Source: Sphingomonas asaccharolytica NBRC 15499
Lineage (GTDB): Bacteria; Pseudomonadota; Alphaproteobacteria; Sphingomonadales; Sphingomonadaceae
Assembly: GCF_001598355.1 (NCBI RefSeq)
Contig: NZ_BCYU01000007.1
Location: 19,286 to 83,285, forward strand
DNA length: 64,000 nucleotides
Direction of reading: 5' to 3'
Shown: one piece after another, positions 26,992-35,430 of the stretch
Position numbering within the stretch: position 1 is the first letter of the stretch
Layout: each line of letters starts with the position of its first letter
Notes under the pieces: model-generated
What the model saw: only the letters and a program-made list of their open reading frames with translations
Told to the model about the DNA's origin: nothing
Databases searched by the model: none
Position numbers and translations under genes: made by a program

Positions 26992-28410
26992 ATGGAACGC
27001 GATTTCAGGATGCTGATCGATGGCGAACTCGTCGAGGGCGCGACCAGCTTCGAGGTTATCAATCCGGCGACGGGCAGCGCGTTCGCGCAGTGTCCCAAGG
27101 CGGATCGCGCCCTGATCGATCGCGCCGTTGCCGCGGCCAGACGCGCCTTCCCGGCCTGGTCGGCGACTCCCATCGAACAGCGCGCGGCGTTGGTCGATAA
27201 GCTCGCGGATGCGCTTGAGGCGCGCGCGGGCGAGTTCGCCAGCCTGCTGACCAGCGAACAGGGCAAGCCGCTCGACCAGGCGATGTTCGAGATGATGGGT
27301 AGCATCTTCACCCTGCGTGCATTCGCCGCGATGCGGGTCGAACCCAAGACCTTGCGCGAAGAAGGCGGCAACACGGTGATCGAGCACCGCACCCCGCTCG
27401 GGGTGGTCGCGTCGATCACGCCGTGGAATTTCCCCGTCATCCTCTTGATGAACAAGCTGGGCCCAGCGCTCGTCACCGGCAACACGATGGTCGCCAAGCC
27501 CGCGCCGACCACGCCGCTCACCACCTTGCTGTTCGGTGAGATCTGCCGGGACATTCTGCCTGCGGGCGTGTTCAACACGGTGTGCGACCAGAACGACCTG
27601 GGCGAAGTGCTGACCACGCATCCCGACGTCGACAAGGTCGCCTTCACCGGGTCGACCGCGACCGGCAAGAAGGTGATGGCCGCGGCGGCGCAGGGCGTGA
27701 AGCGCGTCACGCTCGAACTCGGTGGCAACGACGCGGCGATCGTTCTCGACGACGTCGATCCGCGCCAGGTCGCGCAAAAGGTCTATGGCGGCGCGATGGC
27801 CAATGCCGGCCAGATCTGCGTCGCGATCAAGCGCGCTTACGTGCCCGAACCGATGTACGACGAATTCTGCGACGAGCTCGCCCGCTTGGCGCGCGAAGCG
27901 GTGGTCGATGACGGCGCTAAGCAGGGTACCCAGGTCGGTCCGATCCAGAACAAGATGCAGTTCGAGAAAGTGAAAGCGTTGCTCGACGACGCCAGGCAGC
28001 GCGGCACCGTGCTGGCCGGCGGCGAAGCGCTCGACCGTCCCGGATACTTCATCCCGCCGACGATCGTGCGCGACCTCGACGACGATGCGCCGCTGGTACG
28101 CGAAGAGCAATTCGGTCCGGTGCTGCCGGTGCTCAAATATGACGATATCGACGATGTGATCGCGCGTGCCAACGATTCCGAATACGGCCTGGGCGGCACC
28201 GTTTGGGGCAAGGACCTGACGCGCGCTACCGACGTTGCGAAGCGGATCGATTCGGGCACCGTCTGGGTCAACCAGTATCTGGCGATCGACCCCAACATCC
28301 CCTTTCGCGGATCGAAACAATCGGGGATCGGCGGCGAGCTGGGCGAAGCGGGGCTGCACGAATATACTCAGCCGCACATCATCAACGTCGTGGCGCTCGA
28401 GGATGCCTAA
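26992..28410 (+). CDS. Aldehyde dehydrogenase, vanillin/benzaldehyde type candidate
   Basis: A 472-residue ALDH with 'ITPWNFPVILLMNKLGPAL', the NAD-site 'GSTATGKKVM', general-base Glu in 'LELGGNDA', catalytic Cys in 'NAGQICVAIKR', and 'EEQFGPVLPVL'. The 'QNKMQFEKVK' segment and C-terminal 'PFRGSKQSGIGGELG' are frequent in aromatic and succinate-semialdehyde dehydrogenases. Divergent from the MarR gene beside ferA/ferB, it probably oxidises the aldehyde (vanillin or 4-hydroxybenzaldehyde) released by HCHL. It could also be LigV-like, but I cannot confirm that. GGAGAG precedes ATG 26992. Confidence 0.85.
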   Translation: MERDFRMLIDGELVEGATSFEVINPATGSAFAQCPKADRALIDRAVAAARRAFPAWSATPIEQRAALVDKLADALEARAGEFASLLTSEQGKPLDQAMFEMMGSIFTLRAFAAMRVEPKTLREEGGNTVIEHRTPLGVVASITPWNFPVILLMNKLGPALVTGNTMVAKPAPTTPLTTLLFGEICRDILPAGVFNTVCDQNDLGEVLTTHPDVDKVAFTGSTATGKKVMAAAAQGVKRVTLELGGNDAAIVLDDVDPRQVAQKVYGGAMANAGQICVAIKRAYVPEPMYDEFCDELARLAREAVVDDGAKQGTQVGPIQNKMQFEKVKALLDDARQRGTVLAGGEALDRPGYFIPPTIVRDLDDDAPLVREEQFGPVLPVLKYDDIDDVIARANDSEYGLGGTVWGKDLTRATDVAKRIDSGTVWVNQYLAIDPNIPFRGSKQSGIGGELGEAGLHEYTQPHIINVVALEDA

Positions 28411-28449
28411 AGCGCGGCGACGGTCCGAGGGCAGTCACCGTCGCTTCGC

Positions 28450-28468
28450 ATATATGATCTATACACAA
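28450..28468. promoter_or_regulatory. 19-bp operator-like inverted repeat, copy 9 (degenerate)
   Basis: ATATATGA-TCT-ATACACAA lies 51 bp before the core MetE-like gene. The right-arm AC is kept, while the left arm has AT instead of GT. Confidence 0.5.
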
Positions 28469-28518
28469 ACGCGAAATGGCGGCATGGTCGTTCGATAATC
28501 CGAGGAAGAGGAGCGCCC

Positions 28519-29646
28519 ATGCCGATCGCGACGACCCATGTCGGTAGTTTGCCGCGCGGCCCCGAACTGACGCCCCTGCTGCTAGCCCGCGACCATGGCG
28601 AGCCCTATGACGCGGAAGCGTTCGATACCGTCGTCCAGGCGGCGGTCGACGCGGCGGTGGCGGCGCAGGTCGACGCGGGCGTCACGATCGTCAGCGACGG
28701 CGAACTCGGCAAGGTCGGCTATTCGACTTACATGATCGAGCGCTTGTCGGGCTTTGGTGGCCATACCGACCGCAAGCCAGCGCTCGATCTCGCACCGCTG
28801 CCTAATCTCCGCGCCAAGCTGGCGCACATCATGGGGGCGCAGGAATTCATCCGCGCCTCGTGCATCGGGCCAGTTCGGCTGGTTACCCTCCAGCCGCTGC
28901 ACGACGACATCCGGCGCTTCCGGAGCGCGCTCGACCGGCACGGCGAAGGCACGCGCGCGTTCATGAACGCCGCCTCGCCTGGCTTGATCACGGCGTTCCA
29001 GAAGAACGCTCATTACCCTAGTCACGAGGCTTATCTTGCCGACCTCGTCGCGGCGATGCAGCCCGAATACGAGGCGATCGTCGCGGCCGGATTCGAATTA
29101 CAGCTCGATTGTCCCGACCTCGCTATGTCGCGCCATACCGGTTATCAGGAAATGGACGAGCCGACGTTCCTCAAGGCGATCGCGGCCAATGTCGACGCGC
29201 TCAACGCCGCGACCGCCAATATCGCGCCCGACCAGATGCGCATGCACATCTGCTGGGGCAATTACGAAGGACCGCACGACCACGATATTCCGCTCGAGCG
29301 GATCATCGATATCGTGCTGAGGGCGCGGCCGGCGACCATCCTGTTCGAAGCGGCCAATCCGCGTCACGAGCATGAATGGGCGGTTTGGCGCGATGCCGAC
29401 ATCCCCGACGACAAGCTGCTCGCGCCCGGCCTGATCGACACCTGTTCAAACTATCTCGAACATCCCGAGCTGATCGCGCAGCGAATCGAACGCTTCGCCG
29501 GCATTGTCGGCCAGGACCGCGTGGTCGCGAGCACGGATTGCGGATTCGGCACCTTTGCCGGCTATGGCAAGATCGATCCGATCGTGACCTGGGCCAAATT
29601 ACGAAACCTGCGCGAAGGCGCCGATATCGCCGCCGCCCGGCTCTAG
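28519..29646 (+). CDS. Core MetE-like (cobalamin-independent methionine synthase C-terminal domain) protein
   Basis: A 375-residue protein matching only the catalytic barrel of MetE; the N-terminal folate-binding barrel of full-length MetE (about 750 residues) is absent. Zinc-site motifs are visible: 'MHICWGNYEG' (His-x-Cys) and 'STDCGFGTF' (distal Cys), with N-terminal 'THVGSLPR' for homocysteine-side contacts. Short MetE proteins transfer methyl groups to homocysteine or other thiols, often from donors other than polyglutamyl folate. Set between O-demethylase genes and preceded by an operator copy, it may take methyl groups from lignin O-demethylation. That link is inferred. Confidence 0.8.
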   Translation: MPIATTHVGSLPRGPELTPLLLARDHGEPYDAEAFDTVVQAAVDAAVAAQVDAGVTIVSDGELGKVGYSTYMIERLSGFGGHTDRKPALDLAPLPNLRAKLAHIMGAQEFIRASCIGPVRLVTLQPLHDDIRRFRSALDRHGEGTRAFMNAASPGLITAFQKNAHYPSHEAYLADLVAAMQPEYEAIVAAGFELQLDCPDLAMSRHTGYQEMDEPTFLKAIAANVDALNAATANIAPDQMRMHICWGNYEGPHDHDIPLERIIDIVLRARPATILFEAANPRHEHEWAVWRDADIPDDKLLAPGLIDTCSNYLEHPELIAQRIERFAGIVGQDRVVASTDCGFGTFAGYGKIDPIVTWAKLRNLREGADIAAARL

Positions 29647-29691
29647 TTCGGGGGAGTAGCGGGCGGCGCCGTGATCGGGCAATAAACGTTC

Positions 29692-30438
29692 ATGGCAGAT
29701 GCCGCATCATCCCCCGTCAAATCGGCGACACGCACGCTCGACATCATCGAATATGTCGTGGCGCGCGATCGCCCCGTCGTCGCCCAGGAGATTGCGGCGG
29801 CTCTGGTCATCCCAGTCAGTAGCTTGTCCTATCTGCTCAACACGCTGATCGATCGCGGATATCTGGCGCGTGCCGGCCGCCGTTACACCGCCGGCCCGGG
29901 TCTCGCCCGACTGCAGGCGCGCGCGCACGGCTTTTCGCTCGCCGAGCGGGTCGCGCCGCTGGTCCGCTCGTTGCGCGTCCAGCTCAATGAGACCGCGTCC
30001 TTCTTCGTCCGGATCGGCTGGGAAGTGGAAGCGCTGGTGACCGAAACCAGCGAGCATGCGTTGCGCTATGCCGTCCAGATGGGCACGCGGACCCCACTCC
30101 ACGGCTTCGCGGCGGGCAAGGCCATCCTGGCCGCTTTGCCCCAAGCCGAATTCGAAACCTATCTCAGCGAGTCGGAGCGACGGGCATTCTCGCCCGCCAC
30201 GATCACCGATGCCGATGCTTTGCGCGCCGAGATCGCCGCCATTCGCCAGACGGGCATCGCCCGGACTCGCGAGGAACATACGCCAGGCATCCAGGGGATT
30301 GGTTGCGCCGTATCGATCGACGGCGAATTGCTCGGGGCGTTCAGCGTCGCGATTCCCTCGGTCCGGTTCGATGCGGAGGTCGAACGGCACGCCGCGGAAC
30401 TGCTCAAGCGAACGGTGGCCTTGCTCGAAGCCGCCTGA
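29692..30438 (+). CDS. IclR-family transcriptional regulator
   Basis: A 248-residue regulator with an N-terminal winged HTH (about residues 8-70, 'SATRTLDIIEYVVARDRPVV', 'PVSSLSYLLNTLIDRGYL') and a C-terminal IclR effector domain ('LHGFAAGKAILAALP', 'GIARTREEHTPGIQGIGCAV'). IclR proteins often control aromatic catabolism (PcaR, PobR, DesX-type roles). It lies between the MetE-like gene and the convergent desA. No copy of the 19-bp repeat lies just upstream, so it is a weaker candidate for the shared regulon than the MarR proteins. Confidence 0.88.
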   Translation: MADAASSPVKSATRTLDIIEYVVARDRPVVAQEIAAALVIPVSSLSYLLNTLIDRGYLARAGRRYTAGPGLARLQARAHGFSLAERVAPLVRSLRVQLNETASFFVRIGWEVEALVTETSEHALRYAVQMGTRTPLHGFAAGKAILAALPQAEFETYLSESERRAFSPATITDADALRAEIAAIRQTGIARTREEHTPGIQGIGCAVSIDGELLGAFSVAIPSVRFDAEVERHAAELLKRTVALLEAA

Positions 30439-30489
30439 CCGCATTTCCGACGATGCGGAAACATCGCCGGAAATGCGGGACGGACCTTG

Positions 30490-31887
30490 TCACGTCAGTT
30501 GGTGAGTGCGCCAGCTCTCGGCATAGCTGTCGCGCGCGACCTCGGAATAGGGAACCGGCGCCACAATGGCCTTGATCTCGGTCTGGACATGGCGCTCGAC
30601 CGTCGGCTTGCGCGTGCCGCCATCGGGCTCGCCCCATAACAAGGTGACCTCGGTGCCGGGCACGGCATGATCGGCCTCGATCATCGCCAAGGTCAGCATC
30701 CGCCCTTCATTGGCGCTATAGCTGATCCAGGTCGAAACACCGACCTGCTTTCCGTCCCTGAGCACCTGGTCATAGGGGTGCATCGAATAGACGGCCGATG
30801 GGAATTCCATATATTTAGCACGATCTCCTCGCGTGAATTGCGAGCTGATCACGCGCATCAAATCCTCATTGTCGAGCGCCAGCGTCACCTTCTTGCGATG
30901 CGGCAGGCCCGCCATCCGCTCCAGGGCATCACGGCCGATGAAATCGTGGTCGAACTTGACGAACGGGCCGTAACCGAGGTCCCACGGCGTCAGATAATAG
31001 TCCTCGATCGACTCGGGCACAAAGCTGCCCCCGATCGACGCCTTGCCCTCATAGCTGTTGGCCGACAGCCATTCGCGGAAACCGCGCGTCCCCTCGCCGG
31101 TATAGGTCGCGGGCAAGGGCGACGGGATCCAGCCCGATTCGATCGTGTTCGACGAATAGGTGCGGCCGCCGACCAGCGCCAAACCGAATTCCTTGCCGGC
31201 GTCGATCAACGCGTTGCGCACAACGTCGTAATCGGCCCATGGCCCGAACAGTTCGTAGCCCGGCTGCCCCGCCATGCCGTGGCGCAGCGCGCGCACTTCC
31301 TTTCCGGCGATCGCTAGCCGCGTCATGTGAAAGAATTTGAGATCGGGCGGCGTCGCGCCCATCGCCTTTTCCAGCGTTTTCATGGCGTTCGGCCCCTGAA
31401 GCTGGAAGCGATAGGAACGGCGATTTTCCGGGTCGGGGCGGACCGCGGTGCGCTCGTCGCGCGACACGGTGACGTTCCAGTCGCCGGTCGCCGCGTGATA
31501 TTCGATCCATTCGATCGTCGGCGCGCGGCCGACCAGGTTGAACTTGTTCTCATCGAGATAGAACAGGATGACGTCGCCGATGACGTAGCCGTCAGGCGTC
31601 ACCGGCACGAACTGCTTGGCGCGATCGGGCACGAAGCCCTTGAAGCTGTTGACGCCAAGATGGTTGAGCATCGCGAATGCATCCGGCCCCTCGACCGCGA
31701 GGTCGACCATGTGGAACGACTGGTTGAACAATACACAGGTTTTCGACCAGGCCTGCTGTTCGCTGCGCCAGTTCGAATATTCGGCCGGCACGCCCGGATA
31801 GACATTGGGTCCGCTTTGCTGGTTGCGCAGCAATTCGACGATATCGCCGCTGGCATCCAGCAACTGTTGCAGGGTCTGTTCGGTCAT
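30490..31887 (-). CDS. desA: Tetrahydrofolate-dependent O-demethylase, DesA-like (syringate)
   Basis: A 465-residue GcvT-fold methyltransferase homologous along its length to LigM at 13411, but clearly diverged: 'VYPGVPAEYSNWRSEQ' and 'NHLGVNSFKGFVPDRAKQFV' replace the LigM versions. The THF-site region 'LRHGMAGQPGYELFGPW' and '[17 protein letters not shown]' remain. SYK-6 DesA demethylates syringate to 3-O-methylgallate and is about half identical to LigM, which fits. Other methoxy-aromatic substrates are possible. It is the second gene of a minus-strand pair, one base after an alpha/beta hydrolase, and is divergent from the metF operon. Confidence 0.82.
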   Translation of the reverse strand: MTEQTLQQLLDASGDIVELLRNQQSGPNVYPGVPAEYSNWRSEQQAWSKTCVLFNQSFHMVDLAVEGPDAFAMLNHLGVNSFKGFVPDRAKQFVPVTPDGYVIGDVILFYLDENKFNLVGRAPTIEWIEYHAATGDWNVTVSRDERTAVRPDPENRRSYRFQLQGPNAMKTLEKAMGATPPDLKFFHMTRLAIAGKEVRALRHGMAGQPGYELFGPWADYDVVRNALIDAGKEFGLALVGGRTYSSNTIESGWIPSPLPATYTGEGTRGFREWLSANSYEGKASIGGSFVPESIEDYYLTPWDLGYGPFVKFDHDFIGRDALERMAGLPHRKKVTLALDNEDLMRVISSQFTRGDRAKYMEFPSAVYSMHPYDQVLRDGKQVGVSTWISYSANEGRMLTLAMIEADHAVPGTEVTLLWGEPDGGTRKPTVERHVQTEIKAIVAPVPYSEVARDSYAESWRTHQLT

Positions 31888-31888
31888 C

Positions 31889-32644
31889 TCACGCTCCTTC
31901 AGGACAATATGATATTGATGATGTGGCGGGCTGTTCCAGCCAGTCCGCGATCGCGACGTTGAGTGCGTCGGGCCGTTCGGCGGGCAGCATGTGCCCTGCC
32001 CCCTCGATCACGACCAAGCGCGCGTCGGGGATGAGCGCGGCGATCGCCTCATGCTGGACGGGCGGGCTCCAGCGATCCTCGCTGCCGACCGCGACCAGCG
32101 TCGGACAGCCGATAGCCGGCAACAGGCTTTCGATCTCGGGCCGCGACAGCAACGCGGCGATCTGCGCCTCGAAACGCGCCAGGCCGGCGTCGACGCACAT
32201 TGCGTAAAGCTCTTGGTATAGATCGCCCCGCGGCCGCGACGGCGCGATCATCGGCGGCAGCCAGGCATCGACCAGCGCTGCCATGCCGCGTTCCCGCCCG
32301 AAATCGCGCAGCGCGTAGCGCTTGGCCGCCTCTCCTTCCCCCGGCAGGTGAACGCCCGTGCTGAGCAATGCCAGCCGGTCGACCCGATCGCCCGCGGATC
32401 GAACGATTTCCAGCGCTACGCGCGCGCCCATCGAATGGCCAAGCAGGGCAAAGCGCGCAGGAGCGACATCGAGCACGCGCCGCGCCATATCCGCCAGTGT
32501 GTCGGCATCTCCATAATCGGGCACTGGCCACACCTCGGCAAAAGCATCCGCTTGCGCCGTGAAAATGCGCGAATCGCAGATCAGTCCCGGCAGCATCACG
32601 AGCGGGAGAGGTTCGGCAGCAGGCTCAGATAACTTCACACACAT
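31889..32644 (-). CDS. Alpha/beta hydrolase
   Basis: A 251-residue soluble hydrolase with a full Ser-Asp-His arrangement: nucleophile elbow 'LLGHSMGARVAL', acid in 'VGSEDRWSPP', and His in 'EGAGHMLPAE'. The oxyanion region is 'VMLPGLICDSR'. Family members are esterases, C-C hydrolases or thioesterases. One base separates it from desA downstream, so it may release a methoxylated aromatic acid from an ester for DesA; the substrate is unknown. ATG 32644 is the conservative start. A degenerate operator-like sequence sits directly upstream. Confidence 0.75.
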   Translation of the reverse strand: MCVKLSEPAAEPLPLVMLPGLICDSRIFTAQADAFAEVWPVPDYGDADTLADMARRVLDVAPARFALLGHSMGARVALEIVRSAGDRVDRLALLSTGVHLPGEGEAAKRYALRDFGRERGMAALVDAWLPPMIAPSRPRGDLYQELYAMCVDAGLARFEAQIAALLSRPEIESLLPAIGCPTLVAVGSEDRWSPPVQHEAIAALIPDARLVVIEGAGHMLPAERPDALNVAIADWLEQPATSSISYCPEGA

Positions 32645-32645
32645 G

Positions 32646-32663
32646 AAGTTTTCAGCTATACGA
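32646..32663. promoter_or_regulatory. Degenerate operator-like sequence with 2-nt spacer
   Basis: On the minus strand TCGTATAG-CT-GAAAACTT keeps the arm GT and AC bases of the shared repeat but has a 2-bp spacer. It lies in the divergent hydrolase-desA/metF promoter region. This is a speculative extra member of the set. Confidence 0.25.
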
Positions 32664-32730
32664 AATATCAAAGTCGCGATAGAGGTTATCGACACGCGGC
32701 GCTCGAAACCGCGCAAGAGCGAGAGGGCCC

Positions 32731-33603
32731 ATGGGAATTCCTGTCCTGCACCCCGCCTGGACGCGGCCGGCCAATGGCATGACAGACGGCTATTCGCTCG
32801 AAATGACGGCGAAGGATCGCCCTGCGCTATTCGAGGTGGCGGACGCCATCGCGCCCGAAACGCCGGTCGCGATCACCTTCCTGCCCAACGAAACGATGGA
32901 TGCCCGGATCGAGGCCGCCATCGGCCTGCGCGCGCTCGGCTTCGAGCCGATGCCGCACCTTTCCGCGCGCCGAATCGCCTCCCATGATGAACTGGCGCAG
33001 ATGGTGGCGCGAACGACCGCCGAGGCGGATGTGCGCCGCGTCTTCCTGGTCGCCGGCGACCCGCCCGTCCCCGCTGGACCATTTGCGGATACGATGTCGC
33101 TGATCGACACCGGACTGTTCGAACAACATGGCATCCAGGCGATCGGCATCGCCGGCCATCCCGAGGGGCACCCGGCGATGGACGAAGCGGCACGCTGGGA
33201 AGCGCTGGCGGCCAAGCATGCGGCGATCACCGAACGCGGCATGGCGACGCTGATCGTCACGCAATTCGCCTTCGACGCCGCGCCGATCCTCACCTGGCTG
33301 GCGGAACTTCGCGCGCGCGGCATCGATTGCCCGGTGCGGATCGGCGTGCCGGGGCCGGCCGGGATCAAGACCTTGCTTCGCTATGCAGCGCATTGCGGGG
33401 TTGGCGCATCGGCCTCCGTCATGTCGAAATACGGCGTCTCGCTCACGCGCTTGCTCGGGTCGGCCGGACCCGACCGGCTGGTCGCCGATTTCGAGCGCGG
33501 GCTAACGCCGGCGCACGGTGCGGTGCGGCTGCATTTCTATCCCTTTGGCGGGCTCGCCCGAACGGTCGAGTGGATCAACACTTATCGGGCCGCGTCGCAT
33601 TGA
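32731..33603 (+). CDS. metF: Methylenetetrahydrofolate reductase (MetF-like)
   Basis: A 290-residue FAD enzyme of the MetF fold. '[20 protein letters not shown]', '[13 protein letters not shown]', '[10 protein letters not shown]' and '[17 protein letters not shown]' match the barrel strands carrying folate and FAD contacts. It is shorter and more divergent at the N-terminus than biosynthetic MetF, as expected of the copies linked to ligM in SYK-6. In that setting it would run in the oxidative direction, turning the 5-methyl-THF made by LigM/DesA into 5,10-methylene-THF. It heads metF-purU-folB-like-unknown and is divergent from desA. Confidence 0.88.
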   Translation: MGIPVLHPAWTRPANGMTDGYSLEMTAKDRPALFEVADAIAPETPVAITFLPNETMDARIEAAIGLRALGFEPMPHLSARRIASHDELAQMVARTTAEADVRRVFLVAGDPPVPAGPFADTMSLIDTGLFEQHGIQAIGIAGHPEGHPAMDEAARWEALAAKHAAITERGMATLIVTQFAFDAAPILTWLAELRARGIDCPVRIGVPGPAGIKTLLRYAAHCGVGASASVMSKYGVSLTRLLGSAGPDRLVADFERGLTPAHGAVRLHFYPFGGLARTVEWINTYRAASH

Positions 33604-33629
33604 CCGGCGGCACTCTTGCGGAGTTTGAC

Positions 33630-34481
33630 GTGAATCCAACCTTCGTCCTGCGGCTATCCTGCGCCGATCGGCCGGGTCTGGTCGCCAAGGTCGCGACTTT
33701 GCTCGCCGATCATGGCGCCAACATCACCGACGCGCAGCAATTCGACGACCCCGCCACCGGCCGGTTCTTCATGCGCGTCGTGTTCGTCGTGACGGGCGGC
33801 GGTATTGACGACGTGCGGGCCGCTTTCGCTCCCGTGGGAACGGCGATCGGCGCGGATTGGGCGATCCACGATGCCGCCGAACTTAAACGCGTGCTGCTGA
33901 TGGTGTCGAAATTCGACCATTGCCTGGGCGACCTGCTCTACCGTCGGCGCATCGGCGAATTGCCGATGGATGTCGTGGCGATCGTTTCCAATCATCCCAA
34001 GACGGCGCTGCACACCACTATGATCGGCGACATACCGTACCACCATCTGCCGGTGACCAAGGACAACAAGCACGAGCAGGAAGCGGTGCTCAAGCGGATC
34101 GTCGACGAGACCGGCGCCGAGCTCGTCGTGCTGGCGCGCTACATGCAGATCCTGTCGGACGATCTCAGCCGTTTCCTGTCGGGCCGCTGCATCAACATCC
34201 ATCACAGCTTCCTGCCGGGGTTCAAGGGCGCCAAACCCTATCACCAGGCGCACGAGCGCGGCGTCAAGATGATCGGCGCCACCGCGCATTACGTGACCGC
34301 CGATCTCGACGAAGGACCGATCATCGCCCAGGATGTCGAACCGATCAGCCATGCCGATACGCCCGACGACCTTGTCCGCAAGGGGCGCGATATCGAACGG
34401 CGCGTGCTGGCGGCGGCGGTCGCCTATCATCTCCAGGACCGGGTGTTGCTCAATGGCCACCGCACCGTCGTTTTTAGATAG
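33630..34481 (+). CDS. purU: Formyltetrahydrofolate deformylase (PurU)
   Basis: A 283-residue enzyme hydrolysing 10-formyl-THF to formate and THF. An N-terminal ACT domain (about residues 5-80, '[20 protein letters not shown]') precedes the formyltransferase-fold domain with 'SNHPKTAL', '[12 protein letters not shown]', '[19 protein letters not shown]' (catalytic His) and '[10 protein letters not shown]'. GTG 33630 is chosen for its GGAG site and family length; an in-frame TTG at 33600 overlaps the metF stop. Together with FolD and formate dehydrogenase it completes oxidation of methoxyl carbon and regenerates free THF for LigM/DesA. Confidence 0.93.
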   Translation: MNPTFVLRLSCADRPGLVAKVATLLADHGANITDAQQFDDPATGRFFMRVVFVVTGGGIDDVRAAFAPVGTAIGADWAIHDAAELKRVLLMVSKFDHCLGDLLYRRRIGELPMDVVAIVSNHPKTALHTTMIGDIPYHHLPVTKDNKHEQEAVLKRIVDETGAELVVLARYMQILSDDLSRFLSGRCINIHHSFLPGFKGAKPYHQAHERGVKMIGATAHYVTADLDEGPIIAQDVEPISHADTPDDLVRKGRDIERRVLAAAVAYHLQDRVLLNGHRTVVFR

Positions 34482-34893
34482 CGGGCCGCGCGGCGCCGCA
34501 GCGTCGCGGTCGGTCCGCGACCTTTATGCGCTCGCCACTCATGTCCGGGTCGACGACCTCCGGATTTCCGCGCGCATCGGGATCAATCCCGACGAGCGCG
34601 ATCGGCGGCAGCCGTTGCTCGTGTCGGTCGACCTCGAACTCGCGGGCAAAGGGCCGGTCGGCTCGCTCGGTCAGTCGGTCGATTATCGCCGGATCGCCGC
34701 CGAAGCGGAGGATCTCGGTTCTGACCATATCGAGCTGATCGAAACCTATGCCCTGCTGCTCGGCGAACGGTGCCTCGAACTCGGGCCGGTGGAACGGGTC
34801 GAGATCATCGTCGCCAAACCCGAAGCGCTGCCCCGCGGCACGGCCTCGGTACGGATATCGCTGACGCGGCGGGAGCGGCACGATGGGCAATGA
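34453..34893 (+). CDS. Dihydroneopterin aldolase-like protein (FolB family)
   Basis: A 146-residue FolB-fold protein starting inside purU (29-base overlap at ATG 34453). Family landmarks are '[20 protein letters not shown]', 'QSVDYRRIA', '[18 protein letters not shown]' with the conserved Glu, and '[10 protein letters not shown]' with the Lys used by aldolases. FolB makes 6-hydroxymethyl-dihydropterin in folate synthesis. Coexpression with metF and purU suggests it boosts folate supply when the O-demethylases draw on the THF pool. The unusual 30-residue Ala/Ser/Arg-rich N-terminus may mean the true start is later. Confidence 0.75.
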   Translation: MATAPSFLDSGPRGAAASRSVRDLYALATHVRVDDLRISARIGINPDERDRRQPLLVSVDLELAGKGPVGSLGQSVDYRRIAAEAEDLGSDHIELIETYALLLGERCLELGPVERVEIIVAKPEALPRGTASVRISLTRRERHDGQ

Positions 34894-35284
34894 CATCGCG
34901 GTTTCCGGCGGTCATCGCGAACCCGCGTCTCGGCAATACCGGCTGCGGCGCTTTTCCTTCCGGGCCGGGATCAATCCCGAGGCTCAGCGTGTTCTCGCGG
35001 ACCTCGCGCGCCAGCTGACGCTGCAGATCCATGGCGTCGAGAGCTGCGACCTGGCGTTCGACCGCGCGGCCAACCAATGGGTCGAATACACCGTCCGGAC
35101 CGATCGCTGCCCGGTCGGCGAGGACATAGCCCCCGACGCCGCCAGGGCGCTGCTGGCGCGGCTTCGCTCGGCGGAGCTGGGTGAGGACTATCTGGCACCA
35201 TGCCCCGCGGGCAAGAAAGCTCAAGTCGAGGAAGCGCCAGAGGCAGGATCGGACGAAAAACGAGATCGGTTCGGCGTCCGGTAA
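34883..35284 (+). CDS. Unknown protein ending the folate operon
   Basis: A 133-residue protein I do not recognise. ATG 34883 overlaps the end of the folB-like gene by 11 bases, so translational coupling is likely. It is predicted soluble, with no signal peptide or membrane segment. An N-terminal beta-rich part ('YRLRRFSFRAGINPEAQRVL') leads to 'WVEYTVRTDRCPVGEDIAPD', a helical 'ARALLARLRSAEL', a 'CPAG' Cys and an acidic, low-complexity tail. The overlap and position argue for a real gene with a role near folate or methyl transfer. No function can be assigned. Confidence 0.55.
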   Translation: MGNDIAVSGGHREPASRQYRLRRFSFRAGINPEAQRVLADLARQLTLQIHGVESCDLAFDRAANQWVEYTVRTDRCPVGEDIAPDAARALLARLRSAELGEDYLAPCPAGKKAQVEEAPEAGSDEKRDRFGVR

Positions 35285-35308
35285 AGTCAGGCATTCCCGT
35301 TCGGAAAA

Positions 35309-35327
35309 TTGTATGTAAGACACACAG
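35309..35327. promoter_or_regulatory. 19-bp operator-like inverted repeat, copy 10
   Basis: TTGTATGT-AAG-ACACACAG lies 104 bp before the AMP-forming CoA ligase ATG and just after the folate operon. Confidence 0.6.
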
Positions 35328-35430
35328 ACGAATCCGACTGCATGCCGGCAGGAACGGGCCATCGAACGGCCGAGCTCCGGAATGCGGCCGTGTTCGACAA
35401 CGATAAGTATGGCGCAGGGAGAGAGCGGCG

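Noticed and set aside
26566..28377. 603-codon minus-strand frame over the aldehyde dehydrogenase
   Set aside because: It is a shadow of the ALDH gene; no recognisable protein.
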